Positions 15,056 through 22,839 of a DNA stretch of 45,813 nt are shown here, in pieces; the first letter of the stretch is position 1, and every line of letters starts with the position of its first letter. A program made the position numbers and the translations under genes. Origin of the DNA: an uncultured Desulfuromonadales bacterium (GTDB lineage Bacteria; Desulfobacterota; Desulfuromonadia; Desulfuromonadales; Geopsychrobacteraceae); contig CAMYNC010000043.1 of the NCBI GenBank assembly GCA_947259685.1, positions 1,241 through 47,053 on the forward strand, given 5' to 3'. The notes under the pieces are model-generated. The model did no database searches. It had not been told where the DNA came from and saw only the letters and a list, made by a program, of their open reading frames with translations.

Positions 15056-16216
15056 TCAGGAAGTTTTTTCCGGCTGATTGGGCCGGTTCTGCCGTCGTTT
15101 TGGTCTGCGCCGATTGCGGCGCCGGCGGTTCTGTTCCTGCCCTTCAGGTTTGTCGGTTTTGGTTTCAGCCTGAAGCTTGGTTTGTTCTGGTTTGGGTGCT
15201 GGCTTCTGGGCCGGTTTAGACTGATCCTGTGGCCTTTCCTGTGGTGCTTCTGCCGGGCGACTACTGCGTTGACTGCGGTTGCGGCCACTGGGGCGGCGAT
15301 TGCGCTGTGGGGTTTTTTTGTCCTGCTCGTCAGCCTGTTTTTCCGTCTGCTTGGCTGGCGCTCTGGCAGGTTTTCTCTGGGGGGATTGTGGTTGGTCGGT
15401 CGCGCATTTGTCCACCCCTTTTTTCATTTCATCCAGGGTGATGCTACAGCGCTCACCATTGGCACAGCAGACAGTCATCTTCTGGGCCAGAACGTCGACC
15501 GCGATCACCTCGGCCGAGCCCGAATCCATGGGGATCTTTTTGCCGCATTTTGGCAGGTTTTTTCTTAGTTCGTTATAGGTTTCGTATTCGTAAGCCAAGC
15601 AACAGAGCAGGCGGCCGCACTGGCCGGAGATCTTACTTGGATTCAGCGCCAGCCCCTGGGCTTTGGCCATTTTCACCGAAACCGGGGCAAAGTTACGCAG
15701 GTAGGAGCAGCAACAGAGCTCGCGACCACAGATGCCGATGCCGCCAGTCAGCTTGGCCTCGTCACGGACGCCGATCTGGCGCATTTCGATCCGGGTGCGG
15801 AAGTGCTGGGCCAGATCACGGACCAGTTCACGGAAGTCGACCCGTCCATCAGCGGTAAAATAAAAGATGATTTTCGAGCCGTCGTAGAGATATTCGGCCC
15901 GGACCAGTTTCATCTCCATTTTCCGCTCGGCAACCCGGACTTTGCAGAATTTCAGGGCTTCTGCTTCTCGTTGACGATTGCTTTCAGACATGGCCAGGTC
16001 ATTTTCTCCCGCCAGTCGTTGGACCGCTTTTAACTTTGGCGGGGCTTCCTGCGGGGTAATTTCCCGGATCTGATTGATGACAGTGCCTAGAGCACGGCCG
16101 CGTTCCGTCTCCACGATCACTTGATCACCAGGCACCAGTTCCAAGTCGCGGGCATCGAAGTCGAACATTTTGCCGGCAGTGTGAAAGGAGATACTGACGA
16201 TGCGTAATTTATCCAT
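15056..16216 (-). CDS. ricT: RicT/PSP1-family protein with a long basic tail
   Basis: 386 residues. Residues 1-270 match the PSP1 C-terminal/RicT (YaaT) family, with the Cys-rich block GGIGICGRELCCCSYLRNF and SGQCGRLLCCLAYE. In Bacillus RicT acts with RicA and RicF in a Fe-S-containing complex that steers RNase Y and mRNA processing. RicA and RicF are not encoded here. From about residue 275 the protein is a disordered tail of about 110 residues rich in Lys, Arg, Gln and Pro, ending RRRRNRRRPKRRQNRP-like, which looks RNA-binding. It sits between holB and metG, a common arrangement. The start has AAGGAAAA upstream. Confidence 0.88.
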   Translation of the reverse strand: MDKLRIVSISFHTAGKMFDFDARDLELVPGDQVIVETERGRALGTVINQIREITPQEAPPKLKAVQRLAGENDLAMSESNRQREAEALKFCKVRVAERKMEMKLVRAEYLYDGSKIIFYFTADGRVDFRELVRDLAQHFRTRIEMRQIGVRDEAKLTGGIGICGRELCCCSYLRNFAPVSVKMAKAQGLALNPSKISGQCGRLLCCLAYEYETYNELRKNLPKCGKKIPMDSGSAEVIAVDVLAQKMTVCCANGERCSITLDEMKKGVDKCATDQPQSPQRKPARAPAKQTEKQADEQDKKTPQRNRRPSGRNRSQRSSRPAEAPQERPQDQSKPAQKPAPKPEQTKLQAETKTDKPEGQEQNRRRRNRRRPKRRQNRPNQPEKTS

Positions 16217-16260
16217 GTATTGATTTTCCTTTTATCGGTTCAGTAGCCAGGATTCACTGC

Positions 16261-17232
16261 TCAGGCCGCATTCATGCGCAGCAGCATGATTTCCATGGCC
16301 AGTTGCCGATTGACATTCCGTTGCAGGTGATAGCGACCGGTCTCCAGGGCACGCAGCTTTTGCAGCAGACTTTCGGTGGTTTCCTGTTCAAGATGACGGT
16401 GCAGAGCTTCCTGCAGGTCCTGATTCACCAGGTCGGTTTGCGGTCGCCCATGTTTCAACAACAGCAGGTCGCGGTAAAATGCCTGAAAAATCTCCAGGAT
16501 ATCAGGCAGGATATCTTTATCCCCGGCAAGTTCCTCCGCCAGCTTAAAAAGCGGAATAATGCTGCCGGAAGACAGGGCGGAGAGTGACCGGATCAGTTCG
16601 CGACGGCGCTCGAGGTATAATTCGCGATTCTGACCCAGGGCTTTTTTGAAGCTGCCGTCTGAGAGTGCCGCCAGGACATTCGCTTGAACTTCGTCCAGCT
16701 CAAGGCGGTTGGCTAATACTTCTGCCAGGCGTTGTTTCGGCAGCCGCTGAAAGGGTAGCCGTTGACAGCGAGAGCGGATCGTCGCCAGCAGGCTTTCGGG
16801 ACGGCTGCTGAGCAGGATGATCAGGGTGTGCGGCTGGGGCTCTTCCAGGGTTTTCAATAACGCATTGGCGGCCGCTGGGTTGAACTGTTCGGCGCCATCG
16901 ATCAGGCAGATTTTATAAATCCCCTCCAGCGGCTTCAGCGCCAGTTCTTTTTGCAGATTACGCACCTGATCGATCTTGATCGTAGCACCATCCGCATCGA
17001 GCAGGTGGATATCGGGATGATTGTTGTGATCGACTTTACGGCACGGGGTGCAGTCCCCGCAGCCGGTTCCGGTTTCACACAGCAGCGACCGCGCCATTGC
17101 CAGAGCCACGAGCCGCTTGCCGATGCCATCCGGCCCCTCAAACAGATAGGCATGAGCGATCCGCCGGTTGCTCAGTGCCTGGCGCAGGATATTTTTCTGT
17201 CGCTCATGGCCGATGATGCTGTCGAAGGTCAT
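16261..17232 (-). CDS. holB: DNA polymerase III delta' subunit
   Basis: 323 residues of the clamp-loader AAA+ family. The P-loop region GPDGIGKR (33-40) has Arg where an active ATPase has Ser/Thr, as usual for delta', which does not hydrolyse ATP. A zinc module with C52, C58, C61 and C64 follows, then FNPAAANALLKTLEEP and the SRC-motif region ATIRSRCQRLPFQ. It helps open and load the beta sliding clamp. Its ATG overlaps the tmk stop (ATGA), so the two are translationally coupled. Confidence 0.93.
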   Translation of the reverse strand: MTFDSIIGHERQKNILRQALSNRRIAHAYLFEGPDGIGKRLVALAMARSLLCETGTGCGDCTPCRKVDHNNHPDIHLLDADGATIKIDQVRNLQKELALKPLEGIYKICLIDGAEQFNPAAANALLKTLEEPQPHTLIILLSSRPESLLATIRSRCQRLPFQRLPKQRLAEVLANRLELDEVQANVLAALSDGSFKKALGQNRELYLERRRELIRSLSALSSGSIIPLFKLAEELAGDKDILPDILEIFQAFYRDLLLLKHGRPQTDLVNQDLQEALHRHLEQETTESLLQKLRALETGRYHLQRNVNRQLAMEIMLLRMNAA

Positions 17233-17882
17233 GGTGCTGAGTTCCGCGCAGTTAAGAATTGCGCAATCAATTCAACGATACGCACGGCAATCTGCTCTGG
17301 GGTTTGCTCGGCGGCAATTGTCCGGAAACGTTCGGGCTCGGCAGCGGCCAGGGAAAGGTAGCCGTGGCGGATGCGGCGGTGAAACTCCAGTGCTTCACGC
17401 TCAAAGCGACCTTCGGAGCTGTCCTGCTGGTCGATTTCACGTTGTCGTGCCCGGCCAAGTCCGATCTCTACCGGCAGGTCGAACAGCAGGGTCAGGTCCG
17501 GGGTGCAATCTCCGGCTGCCAGACGGTTCAATTGAATAATCAGTTCGCGATTCAGACCGCGCCCCTCGCCCTGGTAGGCGAGGGTGGCATCGGTGAAACG
17601 ATCACAGAGCACTATTTGCCCCTTCTCCAGGGCTGGCTTGACCACCTCTTCGACATGCTGAGCCCGTGCTGCAGCATACAGCAGCAGTTCCGTCCGAGGC
17701 ACCATCTTAGCATTGTCCGGGTGTAACAGGATGCTGCGAACCTGGTCTGCGATTGGGCAGCCGCCCGGTTCGCGGGTCAGCAATACCTGGTGGCCGGCGG
17801 CTTCAAGGCTGGTGCCGAGGCGCTGGATCTGGGTGGTTTTTCCCGAGCCTTCGATCCCCTCAAAGGTGATAAATGCTGCCAT
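17229..17882 (-). CDS. tmk: Thymidylate kinase
   Basis: 217 residues. The P-loop is GIEGSGKTT (9-17). The DR(F/Y) motif is LCDRFTDATLAYQGEGRGL, and the lid region carries RARQREIDQQDSSEGRFERE. It phosphorylates dTMP to dTDP for DNA synthesis. I chose the ATG at 17882 because family N-termini start just before the FITFEG strand; a GTG at 17939 is only about 11 bases from the predicted transcript start and would add an unrelated leader. The ribosome site of the chosen start is weak. It is the first gene of the minus-strand operon. Confidence 0.94.
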   Translation of the reverse strand: MAAFITFEGIEGSGKTTQIQRLGTSLEAAGHQVLLTREPGGCPIADQVRSILLHPDNAKMVPRTELLLYAAARAQHVEEVVKPALEKGQIVLCDRFTDATLAYQGEGRGLNRELIIQLNRLAAGDCTPDLTLLFDLPVEIGLGRARQREIDQQDSSEGRFEREALEFHRRIRHGYLSLAAAEPERFRTIAAEQTPEQIAVRIVELIAQFLTARNSAP

Positions 17883-17956
17883 CAGTTGCTGGTCCGATTG
17901 TGGTCTGAGGTTGGCGGCGGCGACCGAAGAGTCAACCACGCCACTTAAAAACGCCC

Positions 17957-17986
17957 ATTATAGGGAAACAGCGGCGGCCGAATCAA
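17957..17986 (-). promoter_or_regulatory. Sigma70 promoter of the tmk operon
   Basis: On the minus strand, TTGATT and a perfect TATAAT are separated by 18 bases. It lies 75 bases before the tmk ATG and diverges from the rnc promoter. Confidence 0.75.
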
Positions 17987-18028
17987 GTTTAAAGGCTGAG
18001 CTTGCTGGATGTTTACTCGGTAAACGAA

Positions 18029-18057
18029 TTGAACTGGCGGGGGCTTTTCTATATACT
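18029..18057 (+). promoter_or_regulatory. Sigma70 promoter of rnc-era
   Basis: TTGAAC and TATACT are separated by exactly 17 bases, about 37 bases before the rnc start. Its upstream edge lies 43 bases from that of the divergent tmk promoter. Confidence 0.7.
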
Positions 18058-18093
18058 CCGCGACATCATTTCCCTCGGATGGAGAAATACCCT

Positions 18094-18792
18094 GTGAGTT
18101 TTTCACCAGAAAGCCTCGAAACAGCTTTAAGTTATAGCTTTAAGCAGCCGCAATTACTGATACAAGCCTTGACGCATAAATCTTTCAGTAATGAACAGGC
18201 CGATGATGTCCTGCATAACGAACGGCTTGAATTTCTCGGCGATGCCGTGTTGGAACTGGCGGTCAGCGAATGGGTCTTCCGCCAGTATCCAGATATCCCG
18301 GAAGGGGGGTTGACCCGGATCCGGGCAGAAGTTGTCAGTGAAAAGGGACTGGCGGCGATTGCGCGCGCTCTGGACTTGGGAGCGGGGCTGCGTTTGGGCA
18401 AAGGGGAGCAGAAAAGTGGTGGGCGAGAGAAACCGAGCCTGCTGGCAGACGCCCTGGAAGCCTTGTTGGGAGCGATCTACTGCGATGCCGATTTTGTCAC
18501 GGTCTGCCGAGTCGTTGAACACTTATTTGCCGATGCTATTGCCCAATCGGCCCAGAGTCGTTACGGAACCGATTATAAAACCCGCCTGCAGGAACGTTTG
18601 CAGGCTCTTCATGGCTGCTTGCCACAATATCTCCTGGTGCGGGTTTCCGGGCCTGACCATGAACGGGTTTTCTCGATGGAAGTCCGGTTTGATGATAAGC
18701 TGCTTGGTAGTGGCCGCGGACCGAGTAAGAAACGCGCTGAACAGCAGGCTGCTGCCCGTGCCCTTGATCACCCGCTACTGCGGGAACAGTGA
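18094..18792 (+). CDS. rnc: Ribonuclease III
   Basis: 232 residues. The catalytic signature NERLEFLGDAVLEL (from 42) supplies the acidic Mg2+ ligands, and the second acidic cluster is LADALEALLGAIYCD. A double-stranded RNA-binding domain fills about residues 155-228, ending in GPSKKRAEQQAAARAL. It cuts double-stranded RNA in rRNA processing and mRNA decay. The GTG at 18094 has GGAGA nine bases upstream; the in-frame ATG at 18079 has no good site and would add five residues. It stands 6 bases before era, the classic rnc-era pair. Confidence 0.93.
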   Translation: MSFSPESLETALSYSFKQPQLLIQALTHKSFSNEQADDVLHNERLEFLGDAVLELAVSEWVFRQYPDIPEGGLTRIRAEVVSEKGLAAIARALDLGAGLRLGKGEQKSGGREKPSLLADALEALLGAIYCDADFVTVCRVVEHLFADAIAQSAQSRYGTDYKTRLQERLQALHGCLPQYLLVRVSGPDHERVFSMEVRFDDKLLGSGRGPSKKRAEQQAAARALDHPLLREQ

Positions 18793-18798
18793 GATGGA

Positions 18799-19695
18799 AT
18801 GACCGAAAACAATTTCAAGTCTGGCTTTGTCGCCATCGTTGGCCGACCGAATGTCGGCAAATCGACCCTGCTGAACCGTATCCTTGGGCAGAAGATTGCC
18901 ATTACTTCAAACAAGCCGCAGACCACCCGGAACCGAATTCTCGGGGTGCATAATTTTACCGGCGGGCAAGCGTTGTTTGTCGATACGCCGGGAATCCACA
19001 AGCCGAAGGGGAAGCTGAACCGCTTTATGGTCGATCAGGCGATCAGTACTATCTCCGATGTCGACCTGGTGCTATTTCTGGTCGAGGCGGATGATCGCCC
19101 GGGTGGCGGTGACGAATATATCCTCAAGTTACTTGAGCGGGCCGGTACGCCGGTCTGCCTGGTGATCAATAAAATCGATCTGGTTGAGCCACCCAGCCTG
19201 CTGCAGCTGATCGAAGCCTATGCAGAGCGTTTCAGCTTTAAAGAGGTGGTGCCGATTTCCGCCGAGAAGGGTGATGGGGTCGAACGGTTGCTCGGCGCCA
19301 TTGAGCCCTATCTGCCGCAAGGGCCGCAATACTACCCCGAAGATATGCTTACCGATCAGCCGGAACGCTTTATCGTTGCTGAAATGGTGCGCGAAAAGGT
19401 GATGCGCCGCACTAGCGAAGAAATCCCCTACGGGGTGGCAGTGCAGGTCGAAACCTTTGAAGAAAAGCCAGAGAAGAATCTGGTGGTGATTCAGGCGACC
19501 ATTCATGTGGAACGGGACAGCCACAAAAAGATCATAGTCGGCAAAGGCGGGCAGATGATCCGCAAACTCGGTCAGGATGCGCGCAGGGAAATCGAACGGT
19601 TTCTCGGCACCCGGGTGTTTTTGGAACTGTTCGTGCGGGTTGATAAGGATTGGAGCCAGAGTGAGCGGATGCTCCGCGAACTCGGCTACGAATAA
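18799..19695 (+). CDS. era: GTPase Era
   Basis: 298 residues. G1 is GRPNVGKST (15-23), G3 is DTPGIH, G4 is NKID, and the C-terminal KH domain carries IIVGKGGQMIRKLGQDARREIE. Era binds the 3' end of 16S rRNA and assists 30S assembly. The KH GxxG loop (GKGG) is intact. It follows rnc by 6 bases and is cotranscribed with it. Confidence 0.96.
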   Translation: MTENNFKSGFVAIVGRPNVGKSTLLNRILGQKIAITSNKPQTTRNRILGVHNFTGGQALFVDTPGIHKPKGKLNRFMVDQAISTISDVDLVLFLVEADDRPGGGDEYILKLLERAGTPVCLVINKIDLVEPPSLLQLIEAYAERFSFKEVVPISAEKGDGVERLLGAIEPYLPQGPQYYPEDMLTDQPERFIVAEMVREKVMRRTSEEIPYGVAVQVETFEEKPEKNLVVIQATIHVERDSHKKIIVGKGGQMIRKLGQDARREIERFLGTRVFLELFVRVDKDWSQSERMLRELGYE

Positions 19696-19712
19696 ATAAG
19701 CGTCCAATACAT

Positions 19713-19819
19713 CCCGCCTTAAGCCCGCTGGCGGCGATGCTGTGCTGCTCAAATGCTCACATACTGGTGTATGCTGCGCTTCTGCGCTGCTCGTGCCTTG
19801 TCCGCAGACTTAAATCGGG
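19713..19819. repeat. Symmetric palindromic element between era and der
   Basis: Ends CCCGCCTTAAG (19713-19723) and CTTAAATCGGG (19809-19819) form an imperfect terminal inverted repeat. The exact centre is a second inverted repeat, CATAC-TGGT-GTATG (19760-19773). The symmetry around one point over 107 bases suggests a REP/MITE-like dispersed element. Copy number cannot be judged from one window. Confidence 0.55.
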
Positions 19820-19879
19820 CGTGCTGAACCCTTATTGCCATTAAAAAAATTAAGCGTTGCTTGGAAAGTAAAAAGCCGA

Positions 19880-21199
19880 ATGTTACCTGTTGTTGCCATC
19901 GTTGGTCGACCGAATGTCGGCAAATCAACCCTGTTTAACCGGATCCTTGGCCATCGCAAAGCGATCGTCGAGGATTTCCCCGGGGTCACCCGGGATCGGA
20001 ATTACGCTGAAGTGACCCGCTTTGAACGGCCATTTCTGCTGATCGATACAGGAGGATTCGAGCCGGCCAGTGAAGAGCGGCTGCTGATGCAGATGCGTGA
20101 GCAGTCGCAGTTGGCGGTTGAAGAGGCGGATATTATCTTTTTTGTCATGGACGTACGCGATGGACTGACGCCATCGGATGAAGACGTTGCCAAGCAATTG
20201 CGAAAGGTTGAAAAGCCGGTCTTCTTTTTGATCAACAAGGTTGATGGTGATAAGCAGGAAATGGCCGCGGCGGAATTTTATGCTTTGGGGATTGAGAAAT
20301 TATATACCTTGTCGGCCGAGCATGGTCGTGGTGTGAATGACCTGATAGACGAGCTCGAAGAACTGCTGCCGCCTGCTCCGGACCCGCAGGAAAAAGAGAA
20401 TGAAATCCGCCTGGCGGTGATCGGTCGGCCGAATGTCGGCAAGTCTTCGCTGGTGAATCGCCTGCTCGGTTTTGAGCGGGTGGTGGCCAATCCGACTGCC
20501 GGGACCACCCGTGACAGCATCGATACGCCTTTTGTGCATAACAATCAACGCTATGTTCTGATCGACACCGCCGGGATTCGGCGTAAGGGGAAAGTCAGCC
20601 AGGCATTAGAAAAGTTTAGCGCGGTCAATGCCTTGCGGGCGATGGATCGAGCCCATGTGGTGCTGATGGTGATCGATGCCGAAGAGGGGGTGACCGATCA
20701 GGATCTGTCAGTCGCGGGTTACGCTTATGAAAAGGGCCGGGCGCTGATTCTGGTGGTCAATAAATGGGACTTGCCGGAGAAGGATGAACGCAGCATGGGG
20801 CAGTATGTCGAGGAGGTTCGTCGCCGCTTCAAGTATCTGCCGTTCGCACCGATCCTGTTTGTTTCGGCCTTGACCGGGCAGCGGGTGGCGAAGATTGTCC
20901 CGCTGGTCGCTGAAGTGGCTGCAGAGTTTAATCTGCGTATCCCGACACCACAGCTAAACAAAGGGTTAGAAGAGTTTGTCGAGCGCAATCCGCCATCCTA
21001 TGTCGGCGGTAAGCGGATCAAGTTTTACTACGCTGCGCAAGGGGCGGTAAGGCCGCCGACCTTTGTGCTGTTTACCAGCCGTCCAGATAATATTCACTTC
21101 TCCTATCAGCGCTACTTGATCAACTGTTTTCGTGAAAAATTCGGTTTTAACCGGGTGCCAATCCGGTTGCAATTTAAGGGGCGAGGAAAGCAGGCCTGA
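19880..21199 (+). CDS. der: Ribosome-assembly GTPase Der (EngA)
   Basis: 439 residues with two tandem GTPase domains and a C-terminal KH-like domain, the hallmark of Der. The first G1 is GRPNVGKST (9-17) and the second is GRPNVGKSS near 184. Both carry DTGG/DTAG G3 motifs, and NKVD and NKWD are the G4 motifs. Der acts in 50S subunit assembly. The ATG at 19880 was chosen by homology; its ribosome site is weak and the extra upstream codons are not family-like. Confidence 0.95.
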   Translation: MLPVVAIVGRPNVGKSTLFNRILGHRKAIVEDFPGVTRDRNYAEVTRFERPFLLIDTGGFEPASEERLLMQMREQSQLAVEEADIIFFVMDVRDGLTPSDEDVAKQLRKVEKPVFFLINKVDGDKQEMAAAEFYALGIEKLYTLSAEHGRGVNDLIDELEELLPPAPDPQEKENEIRLAVIGRPNVGKSSLVNRLLGFERVVANPTAGTTRDSIDTPFVHNNQRYVLIDTAGIRRKGKVSQALEKFSAVNALRAMDRAHVVLMVIDAEEGVTDQDLSVAGYAYEKGRALILVVNKWDLPEKDERSMGQYVEEVRRRFKYLPFAPILFVSALTGQRVAKIVPLVAEVAAEFNLRIPTPQLNKGLEEFVERNPPSYVGGKRIKFYYAAQGAVRPPTFVLFTSRPDNIHFSYQRYLINCFREKFGFNRVPIRLQFKGRGKQA

Positions 21200-21236
21200 A
21201 AATCCAACAAAACCTTTACTCCGAGTGGCTTCTTCG

Positions 21237-21264
21237 CTATCTTAAGTTATCCTTATAAAGATAG
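21237..21264 (+). other. Inverted repeat downstream of der
   Basis: CTATCTT (21237-21243) and AAGATAG (21258-21264) form a perfect 7-bp stem with a 14-base loop and no T run. A second small hairpin, CGGCC/GGCCG, lies near 21290-21303. These are the only structures in the leader of the chemosensory cluster. Confidence 0.3.
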
Positions 21265-21333
21265 ATTGATGGAACCTTCTTCAATACCGGCCTTAACGGC
21301 CGATTATCGACACTGCTCAGGGTAGTTGCCACT

Positions 21334-22398
21334 ATGGGCCTAAAAGGCTATCTGGAAGATCTGGGGATCAGTGAGATCCTGCAGATTATCAGCTTAAGTA
21401 AAAAATCGGGGACCCTGACTCTGCGCGCAAAACAGCGTCAGGGCGCGATTGCTTTTCTCGATGGGCAGGTGATCCGGGCGATTTCTGACCAGGGTAGCGA
21501 CAGTCTTGGGCAGCTCCTCTGCCGTCGCGGTCTCATCAGCAAAGAGCAGCTTAACCAGGCCCTTGCTCACCAGCGTTCCTTAAAAAAACACCAGCCGCTA
21601 GGGAAGATTTTAGTTAAACTTTTCCAGCTTTGCCCTGAGCAGATCGAGGTGGCTGTCCAGGAGCAGATTGAGAAAATTGTCTTTGAGTTTTTTTCCTGGC
21701 AAGAAGGGTCCTTTCATTTTCAACTCGAAGAGCAGCAGGAACTCGGCAGCCGCCTGAACCTCCTTGATTTTATGCTTGAAAAAGGCATCTGCCCACAATG
21801 GTTGGTGATCAAGAAGCAGCAATTGGGGGCTGCAGACACTGTGGATGAGGAGCTACTGCAGCAGCAGGCGCTCCAACTTGAACGCCGCACCGAGGAAAGG
21901 GATATCTGCCTGCTTAAAGGAATGCTGGCCGAGTTGGAAAATCCTTTTGCGGGTGGCGGCATTATCCTGCTGATTTTACGCTATGCCAGTGAAATCATGC
22001 AGCGGGCAGTGATGTTCGATGTGCGCGGTCGTCAGCTGATCGGTCTTGGCCAGTTTGGGCTGAGCGGGTTGTCAAACGCTGCCGATGAGATCGTTCGCAA
22101 AATCCGGCTGACTGCGGAACCCGAATCTATGTTTGGGCAGGTGTTACAGCAGCAGAAGGCGGTTTTTGGCTATCTCGGTTCCACCCAGGCGGAAAGGACC
22201 CTGCTGGAAATAATTGGCGGTAGTCGTCAGGAAGTTTTTCTCGCGCCTTTGGTCAGTGACGGTAGAGTTGTGGCGATGCTATATGGCGACAATGGTCTTG
22301 CAGGTGGCCCGATTGAATATGCACATTCTTTTGAAGTGTTTCTGTCCCAAGCCGGAACAGCTATGGAGCAGGCACTGATGCCAGTTGATGGTGTTTAA
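21334..22398 (+). CDS. PATAN (DUF4388) domain protein with C-terminal GAF-like domain
   Basis: 354 residues. The N-terminal about 150 residues match DUF4388/PATAN (MGLKGYLEDLGISEILQIIS, GTLTLRAKQRQGAIAFLDGQ, then LCRRGLISKEQLNQAL). This domain is common in deltaproteobacterial and cyanobacterial signalling proteins such as PatA. Residues about 200-350 look like a GAF-type sensory fold (MFDVRGRQLIGLGQFG, VFLAPLVSDGRVVAMLYGDN). It lacks a receiver or output domain. As the first gene of a chemosensory cluster it may bring an input signal or interact with the receivers; that role is inferred. Confidence 0.75.
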   Translation: MGLKGYLEDLGISEILQIISLSKKSGTLTLRAKQRQGAIAFLDGQVIRAISDQGSDSLGQLLCRRGLISKEQLNQALAHQRSLKKHQPLGKILVKLFQLCPEQIEVAVQEQIEKIVFEFFSWQEGSFHFQLEEQQELGSRLNLLDFMLEKGICPQWLVIKKQQLGAADTVDEELLQQQALQLERRTEERDICLLKGMLAELENPFAGGGIILLILRYASEIMQRAVMFDVRGRQLIGLGQFGLSGLSNAADEIVRKIRLTAEPESMFGQVLQQQKAVFGYLGSTQAERTLLEIIGGSRQEVFLAPLVSDGRVVAMLYGDNGLAGGPIEYAHSFEVFLSQAGTAMEQALMPVDGV

Positions 22399-22459
22399 TC
22401 ATGAAAAAAAGTAAGCCTGAGCAGGTTAAGGCCCGGGACAGCAGCAGGGAGGCTGAGCT

Positions 22460-22825
22460 TTGAAAAAGATTCTGGTTGCGGATGATTCATCAACCATGCG
22501 GGCGTTGATCATATCTACGCTTGAGTCGATGGATGATTTTGAGCTGGTTGAAGCGGCCAACGGGTTTGAGGCGCTGAGAAAGTTACCTAGGGGAAAAGTC
22601 GATCTGGTGATCACCGACATCAATATGCCGGATATCAACGGCCTGGAATTGGTCAGTTTTGTGCGCAATAACCCGCTGTATAAAGAAACTCCCTTAATTA
22701 TCGTCAGCACCGAAGGAAGCAGCCGAGATCGTGAAAAGGGTCTCGCGCTTGGCGCCAACGCCTACTTGGTTAAACCCTTTCAACCCGAAGAACTGCAACA
22801 GCTGGTTGCCCAGCTGCTCGACTAA
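22460..22825 (+). CDS. Stand-alone CheY-like response regulator
   Basis: 121 residues forming one receiver domain. The acid pocket is D8-D9, the phosphoacceptor is D53 in ITDINMPDING, the switch Ser/Thr is at 83-84 and the conserved Lys is K105 in LVKPF. The start is TTG at 22460, seven bases after AGGGAGG; no ATG or GTG fits. It lies 14 bases before cheA and is the likely phosphate acceptor of that kinase. It is a paralogue of the receiver at 32301-32681. Confidence 0.93.
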   Translation: MKKILVADDSSTMRALIISTLESMDDFELVEAANGFEALRKLPRGKVDLVITDINMPDINGLELVSFVRNNPLYKETPLIIVSTEGSSRDREKGLALGANAYLVKPFQPEELQQLVAQLLD

Positions 22826-22839
22826 AGGACTGAACCCGG

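Noticed and set aside
15013..15288. A 92-residue extension of MetG
   Set aside because: Basic low-complexity residues that are the antisense of the RicT tail; family N-termini start at 15012.
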